From NCBI GenBank assembly GCA_047628755.1, contig JBLHVV010000066.1, positions 1-17,036 of the forward strand: a stretch of 17,036 bases of DNA, given 5' to 3'. The position numbers were made by a program, and so were the translations under genes. The stretch is from Bermanella sp047628755 (lineage in GTDB: Bacteria; Pseudomonadota; Gammaproteobacteria; Pseudomonadales; Oceanobacteraceae). Below, piece by piece: positions 1-7,095 of this stretch (within the stretch, counting starts at the first letter, position 1; each line of letters opens with the position of its first letter). The notes under the pieces were generated by a model, which had not been told where the DNA came from, made no database searches, and was given only the letters and a program-made list of their open reading frames with translations.

Positions 1-2
1 AC

Positions 3-131
3 GAAGGCACTGGCCATATCGAAATTGTCCATTGTAATGACAAGTCTAGAATAGAAGCTTTTTATCAGGTGGTTAATGTTAGCCGTATTTTAGTGAACAC
101 ACCGGGAACAGTTGGCTGTATTCGAGGATGA
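3..131 (+). pseudogene. 3' fragment of an acylating aldehyde dehydrogenase-like gene, prematurely terminated
   Basis: The frame starting at base 3 is open from the window edge to a TGA at 129-131. The 42 readable codons resemble the late part of the catalytic domain of CoA-acylating aldehyde dehydrogenases (AdhE N-terminal half and relatives): a GHIEIVHCND-like strand, a helix, then SRILVNTPGTVGCI, matching the family pattern RILVNTP.S.G.IG. In intact relatives this motif is followed by several dozen more residues, including a TLGCG-type segment. Here the reading frame stops five codons after the NTP motif and no such segment follows in another frame. The N-terminal part lies outside the window, so I cannot tell whether the gene is broken only here or is an isolated remnant. 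Family assignment rests on about 40 residues and is moderate. Confidence 0.5.
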
Positions 132-172
132 CAGCCTAGAAGTGTTCGAAGATAATGCCCTGGGTGCATCTG

Positions 173-457
173 TTATTTCAAGACCACTACTGTGTTCACT
201 AGTTTGATTGTTTTGGCTTCGGCACGTTCAATCATTTTAACAATGGCAGACTGAATGACCTCATCTTGCCTTGCATCTGCTTTGCTTTTAAAGCGTTCTT
301 CCATTGGTTCGTCACCCTCTTCAATTATGAGTGATAAAACGACTTCTTGTGCTATTTCTTCACTTTCCCCAAAGTAGGAAATAGAAATTTCGGGGTATCC
401 TTGAAAACCGAGCTTAACCTTTTTTGCAATTCTTTTATTAGACTTATCTAAATTCAT
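173..457 (-). CDS. conserved hypothetical protein (94 aa)
   Basis: Complete 94-residue reading frame starting at ATG 457. The product is small, soluble and charged, with no signal peptide or membrane segment. The N-terminus is basic (NKRIAKKVKLGF), followed by a GYPEISISYFG strand-like segment, an acidic middle (SLIIEEGDEPMEERF) and a C-terminal helix rich in Lys and Glu (IVKMIERAEAKTIK). The layout resembles small uncharacterised proteins seen in gammaproteobacteria, but I cannot attach a domain name or function. It ends about 40 bp from the broken aldehyde dehydrogenase fragment and is convergent with it. The 640 bp upstream hold no other clear gene, so it is probably transcribed alone. Confidence 0.6.
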   Translation of the reverse strand: MNLDKSNKRIAKKVKLGFQGYPEISISYFGESEEIAQEVVLSLIIEEGDEPMEERFKSKADARQDEVIQSAIVKMIERAEAKTIKLVNTVVVLK

Positions 458-1096
458 TGTGATTTCTCAAGTGGGTATTCCAGTGAAGCTTTAAGGTTGC
501 TAGCTGGTGAGTCATATTCGTATATGTGGTCTGTAGATTACTACAATTTACAAGCTTACAACCTAGAAAACTAAATTTTATGTATGAATTTGTTAATTAA
601 AGATATAAAAAGTCAATATCCTCAGCGTGCCCTTTATGTAAGTAATCAGTCACTTCACCTTAATATCCATAATTGATCCATCTTATTTATTCAATTATCA
701 ATTAATCTAGAGAAAAGTAGTGACAACAGAAAATCAACTGAAGTTAAATAGCCAGCTTAAAATAGTCCAGGTCGGCTTTGAAAAAATGAATTACAACACC
801 CTTCTTCTCAAAAAATATTACTGCTAAAAAAATACGAAAACTGATTAAAATCTTGGATAAGGTCAAGTGTCCATAAGGGGAAGCAAGAGTACTTAATTTT
901 AAAAAGTATCGAGTGAAATTTTAAGATAGCCTATGCTACCTTCCCTACTGCTGTTTTTAATATTCATTGGTGGCTGCTAACTACATTAAGTCGCAATGAC
1001 CTAACTAGTCATTAAATTTTATGAAAGACCAGAACCTATTGCTTGAAGGCTTGGCTACAGTTCATCTTTGACAATGAACATTGAGTAATGTGTAAA
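458..1096. other. long intergenic stretch without a convincing gene
   Basis: AT-rich stretch of about 640 bp between the 94-aa gene and the stop of the DUF885 gene, both on the minus strand. It must hold the promoter of the 94-aa gene near 460-560 and any terminator of the DUF885 gene near 1000-1096. Only short plus-strand frames are open (584-676 of 30 codons, and 720-827 of 35 codons with a GTG start). Neither has a ribosome binding site or a recognisable motif. I see no clear hairpin with a T tract, no tRNA-like fold and no long direct repeat. Confidence 0.5.
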
Positions 1097-2815
1097 CTAA
1101 GCCGATAAATAGCCTTTATTTACAAACACACTGCGCAAGCTATTAACTGGCATACAGCCCGATTCTAGGTACACACTATGAAAAGCTTGATTCAACTCTA
1201 ATTCAGATAATGACTTTTTATTTTCAGTTTCAATTTCTTTTTTTATTTTCCATACCATTCTATTACCCGTTAAATAACTTAATGGATAACTCTGTTCGGT
1301 GCTATACCAATTCAATTCAGCTTGTACTCGGCCGTCAGTAAACCCCGTAGCGGTTTTCAATAACTTAGCGGCATTGTCAAATACGTTTTCACTGTAACCA
1401 TTTTTTTCAAACCCTAAGTCTAGACCTACGTTTAAGTATTCTCGTTTACCCGTCATAAAGTATAAGTCAATACCGACACGGGCTACTAGACGAGACATTT
1501 CTCGCTTGGCAATAAATCGCACTTCATCTACTAGATCTTCGTCTATGTAGCCTACATCTAGCATGAAGTCTTCTAACATGGTGGTCCAGCCTTCAGCATG
1601 TTCGTTAGCGGAAAAAATACGCCGCACAAATGATGGGTGCTGAGCGGCCGACGCAAACTGTAAATGATGCCCTGGAATACCTTCGTGAATCATCATTACT
1701 GGAATACCAAGCTTGGTGTGCTCTGCTAACTGGTCTTCTTTTAAAGTTAAATATACTAAGCTAGTTTTTGTACCATCCCGTAAAGCTAATGGAGGCCACA
1801 TGGCACCTGCTGGGATTACCGGTTCTAAAAACCCTGGGGTTTGCATTATTTTGATAGATTGCTGCGGTGGAATTTTAAACAGTTTGTTTTTATCAATAAA
1901 TTGATTGATGGTTGTAATTTCATCTAAGTAAATGCCTAAAATAGAATTAAGTTTACCGTCTTTTAACGTGGCGGCGAACTTCTCGTTTAAGTATTCATGT
2001 AACTCAGCTTCTGTAGTACTGTCAGGCAAGTTATATTTTTTCAATAATCCTTTCGTTAATTCATTTAATAAGGTTTGAGTTTCAGCCATGAAATCTCGAG
2101 CCATTTTAATTAACTGCTGTGGAGTTTGATCGATATTTCGAAGCGCCAACAGTTCGTTAACTTTTTCTTCCCCAATGGTAAAGTCTGTTAAGGTATTGCG
2201 AGATTCTAAGTCTTTTAAATAGCCTGAAATTGCTAAGTTACAGTCTTCAATAACTGCTTTAAGTTCACTTGCGTGTTCATATTGCTCTTGTTCAGCCCAA
2301 GCCAGTATTGTAGCTAATAAATCTGGCAGACCTTCTCCCTGCTCTATTTCTATCGCGACCCAGCGCCTAATGGGCTGAGTAATTACTTCTTGTTCCGTTT
2401 TTAAGTAGGCAGAGGCTTGCTGTAAACGAGATAAAATATTGTCTAAGCGCTCTCCAGCACTGCGCTCGTCATTAACAAATAACTGAAAAACCCCAGCACT
2501 AATACCGTCTACCCCAGCAGGCTTTCTGCGACGCTGTGGTTGACCATGCTGCTGTAATTCATTAAAAAATATTTGCTGACCTAGGTAACGAGCCATTAAA
2601 TCTAAATCTAAAACTTGCTCAAAGTCGTCTGATTTAAACGCTTGGATCTCAGCTAATAATTTTTTAGCGGCCGCTGTATCGTCTAACATACCTTGTAGAC
2701 TAGGGTCGCCCAATTCACCTAAAAATTGTGTATCTCCTAAACCCATACTGGTTTCAGCGTCTGTTAGAACAAAGTGTTTAAATTGAGCTTCTATTTGATG
2801 GAAGTCAGCAGGCAT
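1097..2815 (-). CDS. DUF885 family predicted zinc metallopeptidase
   Basis: 572-residue protein of about the length usual for the DUF885 family. The signature is the block HEGIPGHHLQ at residues 377-386, a metallopeptidase-like zinc motif in which the first His, Glu and the later His residues would bind and activate the metal. A conserved EGW follows at 408-410 and would supply a further acidic ligand, as in other members. The C-terminal half is helical with RFIAKREMSRLVARVGIDLYF. I see no signal peptide, so the enzyme is probably cytoplasmic, although many relatives are secreted or lipoproteins. The substrate is unknown; peptidase activity is a family-level prediction. The ATG at 2815 has only a weak ribosome binding site. 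It lies 50 bp downstream of the DUF1801 gene on the same strand, and the two may be co-transcribed. Confidence 0.88.
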   Translation of the reverse strand: MPADFHQIEAQFKHFVLTDAETSMGLGDTQFLGELGDPSLQGMLDDTAAAKKLLAEIQAFKSDDFEQVLDLDLMARYLGQQIFFNELQQHGQPQRRRKPAGVDGISAGVFQLFVNDERSAGERLDNILSRLQQASAYLKTEQEVITQPIRRWVAIEIEQGEGLPDLLATILAWAEQEQYEHASELKAVIEDCNLAISGYLKDLESRNTLTDFTIGEEKVNELLALRNIDQTPQQLIKMARDFMAETQTLLNELTKGLLKKYNLPDSTTEAELHEYLNEKFAATLKDGKLNSILGIYLDEITTINQFIDKNKLFKIPPQQSIKIMQTPGFLEPVIPAGAMWPPLALRDGTKTSLVYLTLKEDQLAEHTKLGIPVMMIHEGIPGHHLQFASAAQHPSFVRRIFSANEHAEGWTTMLEDFMLDVGYIDEDLVDEVRFIAKREMSRLVARVGIDLYFMTGKREYLNVGLDLGFEKNGYSENVFDNAAKLLKTATGFTDGRVQAELNWYSTEQSYPLSYLTGNRMVWKIKKEIETENKKSLSELELNQAFHSVYLESGCMPVNSLRSVFVNKGYLSA

Positions 2816-2865
2816 TTATCTGGACCGTTTAAGAGGTTTGAGGGCTAGCAGTTATTGTGTGTAAG

Positions 2866-3288
2866 TTATTTACAGTCAAATTTGGTCTGCATATCGATAT
2901 AGATCTGTGCCATTAGCTTTTCTAATACGGTCATATCTATGTCATGTAATTTATTTATATAAATACAATTACCGCCTTCTTTGTGCTTACCCAGTTGCTT
3001 TAACTGTCGTTCGTAGCTTTCTAAGCCGTTCATTAAATACACAGCAATATGGCCAGGCTGTAATACAAACGCTAACATAGGCCAGTCCCATTTACGGCCA
3101 GTTTTATGCACACATTCATAACTGCCAAAGCCGATTACTTGAGCGCCCCACATGACAGCCTCTTGTCCACTGGCACGGGTCATTAACTGCTGCAAAAGCT
3201 GAGCGTCTAGCTGACGGCGCGTTTGTTCAAAATTACTGATGTATTTAGCAAGGTCGGTGTCATTTGGTTCAATGAAGGGTTCTAACAT
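2866..3288 (-). CDS. DUF1801 domain protein (YdhG-like fold)
   Basis: 140-residue soluble protein. The central block MWGAQVIGFGSYECVHKTGRKWDWPMLAFVLQ, split here as MWGAQVIGFGSYE at about residues 46-58 and GRKWDWPMLAF at about 64-74, followed by an LGKHKEGGNCIYI segment, is the typical pattern of the DUF1801 (YdhG-like) family: a strand-rich domain in which a hydrophobic pocket sits around the IGFG turn. The biochemical role of DUF1801 proteins is not established. Starts at ATG 3288 without a clear Shine-Dalgarno sequence. It precedes the DUF885 gene by 50 bp in the same direction, so both may be read from one promoter in 3289-3400. Confidence 0.8.
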   Translation of the reverse strand: MLEPFIEPNDTDLAKYISNFEQTRRQLDAQLLQQLMTRASGQEAVMWGAQVIGFGSYECVHKTGRKWDWPMLAFVLQPGHIAVYLMNGLESYERQLKQLGKHKEGGNCIYINKLHDIDMTVLEKLMAQIYIDMQTKFDCK

Positions 3289-3424
3289 GATTATGTATTC
3301 TAATTGAATGATATTAGGCTAAGTATAGCTTTTATATGGCATTTACTAAACCTGCTGGTCGCAAGCAGTGTATAATTTTTTGTTTATGGCTGCTAAAAAA
3401 CACGATTCGCAGGTACTAAGGTGA

Positions 3425-3688
3425 TTAGCCTGCCTTGCGGATTAAAGGCATCCAGTGGAATAAACCTACCAGTAAAACCAATGCAAAGTCTTTTGCAGAA
3501 GTATGACCCACTGCTTTGAGCTTTTTAAATACGATTATAAATTCAATTAAATGAACAACAAGTAAGCCTAGACCAATATACATAACCCCTGTGCTCCATC
3601 CTTCTGGAAATGGCATGATTATATTAACCACAAAAGCGATCCAAAATGCATATAAAGCAGCGAGATTAAGTTTGTTAAAGATTTTCAT
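3425..3688 (-). CDS. DUF1145 family small inner-membrane protein
   Basis: Small hydrophobic protein of 87 residues from the chosen start. The frame is open upstream to an ATG at 3733 (102 residues), but the ATG at 3688 is preceded by an AGG at a suitable distance and gives the usual DUF1145 beginning, KIFNKLNLAALYAFWIAFVVN, here shortened to the LNLAALYAFWIAF core. Three hydrophobic segments are visible: the N-terminal helix ending at NIIMPFPEG, a middle helix MYIGLGLLVVHLIEF, and a C-terminal ALVLLVGLFHWMPL ending in the FH motif common in the family. Function unknown; location would be the inner membrane. The gene is followed by a 136-bp gap before the DUF1801 gene, so co-transcription is uncertain. 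Confidence 0.75.
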   Translation of the reverse strand: MKIFNKLNLAALYAFWIAFVVNIIMPFPEGWSTGVMYIGLGLLVVHLIEFIIVFKKLKAVGHTSAKDFALVLLVGLFHWMPLIRKAG

Positions 3689-3907
3689 TTTTAGGCCTGT
3701 TTTTATTTTTAAATTGTTCGATTCACAGTACAACCTATTAATATCACCCTGACAAGTGTTGTATCAGGTCAGCTAGCCTCCAAAAGGTATAAAACTCATT
3801 CATTACTAGATAGAGCACTAACAGCAACAGTTAATTCAAGTTTATATACTGTCACACTCTCTTCATATGTCTTATCATGGCTTTTTTATTTTTGAGCTGT
3901 AGATTCC

Positions 3908-4594
3908 ATGGAAAAATTCGCCTCGATATACCAGCGGGCAGCCAAGCGTAAAGGCGGCGAAAAGCATCTGAAACAGATGCTGAGAAAACCTTTGTCTAGC
4001 AAACAATTACTTAACGTATCTAACGATGAATGGCTAGAGGAATTTACCCGTAAAATTTTTCAAAGTGGGTTTTACTGGTCAGTAATTGATAAAAAATGGC
4101 CTGGATTTCGTGACGTATTTTGGGATTTTAATATTGATAAGTTACTAATGATGCCACCAGAGATGTTGGAGCAAAAGTCGTCTGATGAGCGCATTGTTAG
4201 AAACTTCAAAAAAGTGAATACCATTCCTATTAACGCATCAATGATTCATTTTTCCACAAAAGATAATGATGTTGAATTTAATCGGTTTATTGCTGAATGG
4301 CCCACCGATAATATTATTGGCTTGTGGGCATGGCTTAAAAAGCACGGTGCTCGCTTAGGTGGTAATACTGGGCCTTACACTCTGCGAAGACTGGGTAAAG
4401 ATACATTTTTGCTGTCTAGAGACATAGAGTCGTATTTGCGGGTTCATGAAATTATTGATGGTGGCCTACAAAGCAAAAGATCGTTGCAAGCCGCTCAAGA
4501 CTTCTTTAATGAAATGCAGCAACAAAGTGGCTTATCGCTACAGGAGATAAGCCAAATTATCGCCTTTAGCGTAGGCGATAACAACGTGGGCTAG
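3908..4594 (+). CDS. DNA-3-methyladenine glycosylase I family protein, diverged
   Basis: 228-residue relative of Tag (COG2818), the helix-hairpin-helix base-excision enzyme that removes 3-methyladenine. The recognisable core is residues 44-90, where FQSGFYWSVIDKKWPGF aligns with the Tag segment Q.AGLSW.....R..Y and is followed by F..FNIDKLL and the DERIVRN.KK helix. W57 falls on the conserved Trp that stacks on the base. By my alignment the residue at the position of E. coli Tag Glu38 is Lys49, and the N-terminal Cys/His and C-terminal His/Cys zinc-binding positions are absent. The protein instead begins with SIYQRAAKRKGGEKHL. It therefore belongs to an atypical branch, and true glycosylase activity is uncertain. 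Monocistronic; convergent with the VF530 gene, with stem-loops over its 3' end. Confidence 0.75.
   Translation: MEKFASIYQRAAKRKGGEKHLKQMLRKPLSSKQLLNVSNDEWLEEFTRKIFQSGFYWSVIDKKWPGFRDVFWDFNIDKLLMMPPEMLEQKSSDERIVRNFKKVNTIPINASMIHFSTKDNDVEFNRFIAEWPTDNIIGLWAWLKKHGARLGGNTGPYTLRRLGKDTFLLSRDIESYLRVHEIIDGGLQSKRSLQAAQDFFNEMQQQSGLSLQEISQIIAFSVGDNNVG
4528..4581 (+). repeat. two tandem perfect stem-loops inside the 3' end of the tag-like gene
   Basis: The first inverted repeat has 9-bp arms, TGGCTTATC at 4528-4536 and GATAAGCCA at 4546-4554, with a 9-nt loop. The second starts three bases later and has 8-bp arms, TTATCGCC at 4557-4564 and GGCGATAA at 4574-4581, again with a 9-nt loop. Both lie within the last 22 codons of the gene, just upstream of the terminator-like hairpin at the stop codon. 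The arms share the TTATCG core. A role in transcript 3'-end stability or termination is inference. Confidence 0.6.
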
Positions 4595-4613
4595 CTCAAG
4601 CCCTGTTGGTTTT
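4588..4613 (+). terminator. possible intrinsic terminator of the tag-like gene
   Basis: GGGCT (4588-4592) and AGCCC (4599-4603) form a short GC-rich stem with a 6-nt loop that spans the TAG stop codon, followed by a T/G-rich tail ending in TTTT. The stem is only 5 bp, so on its own it is a weak terminator. It may work with the two hairpins immediately upstream. The T tract is on the plus-strand side only, so it would serve this gene and not the convergent VF530 gene. Confidence 0.4.
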
Positions 4614-4635
4614 AACTAATCAACACAATTATTAA

Positions 4636-5187
4636 CTATCGCTTTCTAGAATTTGCCCAAGGATCAACGGTTTCATCGCTTGGTGCATGGCTTGCACCTG
4701 ATTGACTTGTGTCTGCATGACTAATATCTGACGAACCACTTGGTTTGGGAGCTCCAAAGCCGCTGCTGTAGCTGTTGGCATGGCTACCACTTTTACTGCC
4801 GCCATAATTACTTTTATGCTCAGCTGTTTTTTTATCACGCTTTTGCTGCAATCTTTCAGCATCTTCTAAACTTAATTCTTTTGGTCTTCCTGGCTTTTGA
4901 TGATCTGGAACAATACGATCTCTAGGAGGTAATAGAAATTGTTCCGATGAAACTCGAGGGAGGCTTTTATATTCATATAAATAGAATACCTCTACCTTTT
5001 CACGAGCCCAGTCTGTCTTTTTAAGGAATTTTTCACTGGATTCAATTGTTGGCTTGGTTTTAAAGCAATTAATAGATAGGTAGGCATTCAATATATCAAA
5101 GCCATAATGATCAACTAAATCGGTTAAAACAGTTGTTAAGCTAACGCCATGCAATGGATTATTTGCGTAGTTGATTTCATCGCTCAT
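4636..5187 (-). CDS. VF530 (DUF2132) family DNA-binding protein with long disordered tail
   Basis: Residues 9-72 are a typical VF530 domain, with NNPLHGVSLTTVLTDLV, YGFDILNAYLSINCF, and PTIESSEKFLKKTDWAREK followed by VEVFYL. This is the compact fold described for Vibrio fischeri VF530 and annotated as DNA-binding. Family members are usually little longer than this domain. Here about 110 further residues follow: a basic stretch with PGRPKE at 99-104, which resembles the GRP core of an AT-hook, a charged helix LSLEDAERLQQKRDKK, and then a low-complexity Ser/Gly/His-rich tail from about 125 to 172, ending in DPWANSRKR. The tail looks disordered and may add a second nucleic-acid contact; this is inference. 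Starts at ATG 5187 and is divergent from nrtS. Confidence 0.8.
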   Translation of the reverse strand: MSDEINYANNPLHGVSLTTVLTDLVDHYGFDILNAYLSINCFKTKPTIESSEKFLKKTDWAREKVEVFYLYEYKSLPRVSSEQFLLPPRDRIVPDHQKPGRPKELSLEDAERLQQKRDKKTAEHKSNYGGSKSGSHANSYSSGFGAPKPSGSSDISHADTSQSGASHAPSDETVDPWANSRKR

Positions 5188-5401
5188 TAGACTGTCCAGT
5201 TATTAATTAAGTGGCGGTATTATACCTATTGGAGTGTAGGCAAGATAGCCATTAAGACGGCGTTTTTTGTCATATTTACAGAGTTACAGAGTGCTGAAAT
5301 GTAAAGTTTAGGCATGAATAGCTAGTAATCGCTAACAATCTTCCTTTCACCTTTTCAAATCGCTTCTATACTCAGTAAAAAGCCATAGAAAATAGCTGTA
5401 T

Positions 5402-5653
5402 ATGAAAAACCATAAAGAGACTTGGTTAACGCTGGCAATTGAGCCAAGTATTGCAAAAAGGTCTCTGATAGTCATGTTAGTAGTAGGTTCAATGCTAATA
5501 TTGATTAATTATGGGGATGTTTTAGCCAGTGGCTCGTTACAAGAATTACCTGTTTTAAAAATTGTATTAACCTACCTTGTGCCCTTTAGTGTGGCCACTT
5601 TCAGTAGTATTGCAGCCCGACTAGACAATCAGAAGACAGAAAATGATCAGTAA
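5402..5653 (+). CDS. nrtS: NrtS-like nitrate/nitrite transporter
   Basis: 83-residue membrane protein resembling the NrtS family, small two-helix transporters first characterised for nitrite/nitrate uptake in cyanobacteria and also found in marine proteobacteria. The first helix covers residues 21-37 and runs into the INYGD motif (35-39), a family hallmark at the end of helix 1. A short loop follows, then the second helix, KIVLTYLVPFSVATFSS at 53-69, which matches the family TYLVP...AT pattern. The N-terminus (WLTLAIEPSIAKRSL) also fits. NrtS probably works as an oligomer in the inner membrane. The start is ATG 5402 with no strong Shine-Dalgarno sequence. The next gene, a chemotaxis receptor, begins 14 bp after the stop, so the two form a probable operon from a promoter in 5188-5400. 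Confidence 0.75.
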   Translation: MKNHKETWLTLAIEPSIAKRSLIVMLVVGSMLILINYGDVLASGSLQELPVLKIVLTYLVPFSVATFSSIAARLDNQKTENDQ

Positions 5654-5667
5654 AGGATACAGACAAT

Positions 5668-6567
5668 ATGTTTTTTTCTAATAAGCAAAAGCTAGAAGCT
5701 AACGAAGCAATTATTACAAATAACGAACTGGACACTTTACGTAGGAAAGCGGCGGCTTATGACCAGCTGTGCCAAGCTAACCCTAGTAGTCATGCTGCTA
5801 CTATCAAAAAAAATGCTGAAAATGTTAATCAATCATCGCATAAACGCTTAAAGCGAGTTGAAGATAATTTCAGCCTTGTTCAAAATTTAGTAACTCAAGC
5901 CCAAGAAATGGCTGATTTGTCTAACGAATCGGTGTTGCTGGCAAACCAAACAGCTTCTCATAGCGACCAAAGCTTAGAGCAGCTGAGGTCTTTAACTCAA
6001 AAAATTGAAATAGCTGAACAGAGAATAGAAGCCTTTAGCATTTTACTTGATGGCTTTAACAAAAATAATCAAACCGTGACACAGCAAGTAGAAGCCATTA
6101 AAGGCATAGCTGACCAAACTAACTTATTGGCCTTAAACGCAGCCATTGAAGCCGCAAGAGCTGGTGAGTATGGCCGTGGGTTTGCCGTAGTAGCAGACGA
6201 AGTGCGAACGCTTGCCAGTACAGCTAATAGCTCGGCTGAAGAAATACAAATTGAGATGAATAAGATTATTGAAATTTCAAGCACCATAGTCAAACAACAG
6301 GAGACAGTGGTAAATAGCATCTCTGAAAGTAAGCGTGTATCTGAAGATATTGCGGCTAGCCTGAATAATGTAAATACATTCTCTCAGCAAAGTTCTTCTG
6401 CTGCCAAAGCCGTAATTGAACGAATTGACAGCCAAACCCGAGATGCATCCACAATTTTAGATAATATTACTGCCATTGTAGAAGATACTAAAGAAGCGGT
6501 GACTGGTTCTGCTAAAAATATAGAATTAAGCAGCCAACTAATTTCCGATTTGAGCATTGTCAAATAA
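5668..6567 (+). CDS. soluble methyl-accepting chemotaxis protein
   Basis: 299-residue protein without signal peptide or membrane segment. Residues 7-36 are a short coiled coil, and the long helical region from about 50 to 285 is an MCP signalling hairpin. Its tip at about 147-185 is intact: the DQTNLLALNAAIEAARAGE stretch at 149-167, then GRGFAVVADEVRTLA at 169-183. This is the conserved part that contacts CheA and CheW. There is no recognisable ligand-binding domain and no C-terminal pentapeptide for methyltransferase docking. It follows nrtS by 14 bp and is probably translated from the same mRNA, so the natural hypothesis is that it reports on NrtS or its substrate, either by contact at the membrane or in the cytoplasm. 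That link is inference; family membership is secure. Confidence 0.9.
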   Translation: MFFSNKQKLEANEAIITNNELDTLRRKAAAYDQLCQANPSSHAATIKKNAENVNQSSHKRLKRVEDNFSLVQNLVTQAQEMADLSNESVLLANQTASHSDQSLEQLRSLTQKIEIAEQRIEAFSILLDGFNKNNQTVTQQVEAIKGIADQTNLLALNAAIEAARAGEYGRGFAVVADEVRTLASTANSSAEEIQIEMNKIIEISSTIVKQQETVVNSISESKRVSEDIAASLNNVNTFSQQSSSAAKAVIERIDSQTRDASTILDNITAIVEDTKEAVTGSAKNIELSSQLISDLSIVK

Positions 6568-6583
6568 ATTATTTAATGATGGC

Positions 6584-6625
6584 GCGTAATGTTACCAATT
6601 GGCACTTAAGATACAGACATTACGC
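6584..6625. repeat. 9-bp perfect inverted repeat downstream of the MCP gene
   Basis: GCGTAATGT at 6584-6592 is matched by ACATTACGC at 6617-6625, with a 24-nt loop that itself contains the palindromes CCAATTGG and CTTAAG. It begins 16 bp after the MCP stop codon. No T tract follows on the plus strand, so it is not a classic intrinsic terminator. It could fold in the nrtS-MCP transcript or be the edge of the degraded region that starts here. Confidence 0.5.
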
Positions 6626-6671
6626 TCTAAATTAATTAACATAAAGTTCTATTTTTTAATGACATTTTGCT

Positions 6672-7095
6672 ATGAATATATTTGTCATAATCGGCATGTG
6701 CAAACTGAACTAGACACCTTGCAAGATGTTAATACAAACCTGCTTGATGTTAATACTCGTACCCTAGAGTTTTGGTCTGGCGGTAGTCCTGTAGACGAAA
6801 AAGCAAAACAATTAATAGCTAATGCAGACGGCTACGTATTCGCAGATCCTGAATGGCATAGTGTGGTACCACCAGCGTTTAAAAATCTATTTTATTACTT
6901 TAATGGTTTATTCTCTCACAAACCTGCATATATTATTGGAGTAAGTTCAGGTACTGGTGGACGCTACCCTATCACCGAATTCCTATCAGCACTGTAGTTC
7001 ATCATGTGGATACCACTGTTGATGAACACGGGGGATATATTTCTGAATCAGATCATATAGCATTGCGTATAAGTGAAAATGAGCGTTCCAGTTAA
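6672..7095 (+). pseudogene. NAD(P)H-dependent FMN reductase-like pseudogene
   Basis: Three reading frames together read as one flavodoxin-fold flavin reductase. The N-terminus MNIFVIIG is encoded from ATG 6672, like the usual MNIAIISGS start of the family. Its frame stops within a few codons, and the homologous sequence resumes in another frame near 6700. That second frame contains the hallmark block GYVFADPEWHSVVPPAFKN, the FSHKPAYIIGVSSG strand and GGRYPI, then stops at 6997. A third frame continues from about 6980 with PISTVVHHVDTTVDEHG and ends at TAA 7093-7095. Compared with intact relatives, residues appear missing at both joins (the phosphate-binding loop and the helix after the GGRYP motif), as is the C-terminal part. 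The gene is therefore inactive by at least two lesions and truncated. Confidence 0.72.

Noticed and set aside
584..676. 30-codon plus-strand frame in the long intergenic region
   Set aside because: No ribosome binding site, no motif and too short to support alone.
720..827. 35-codon plus-strand frame with a GTG start
   Set aside because: No ribosome binding site or recognisable homology; composition follows the AT-rich background.
3352..3380. CTGCT/AGCAG stem followed by a T run on the plus strand, terminator-like
   Set aside because: No plus-strand gene ends upstream of it; the neighbouring genes are on the minus strand, where no T tract follows the stem.
3748..3768. Hairpin CCTGACAA/TTG-TCAGG with a 2-nt bulge upstream of the tag-like gene
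   Set aside because: Short, bulged and without context that would make it a regulatory site.
4632..4862. 76-codon minus-strand frame overlapping the VF530 tail
   Set aside because: A shadow of the low-complexity tail in another frame; the VF530 frame has a recognised domain.
6599..6997. 132-codon open frame taken as a complete protein
   Set aside because: Its first 30 or so residues come from non-homologous frame and its end is out of frame with the family continuation; it is the middle part of a pseudogene.
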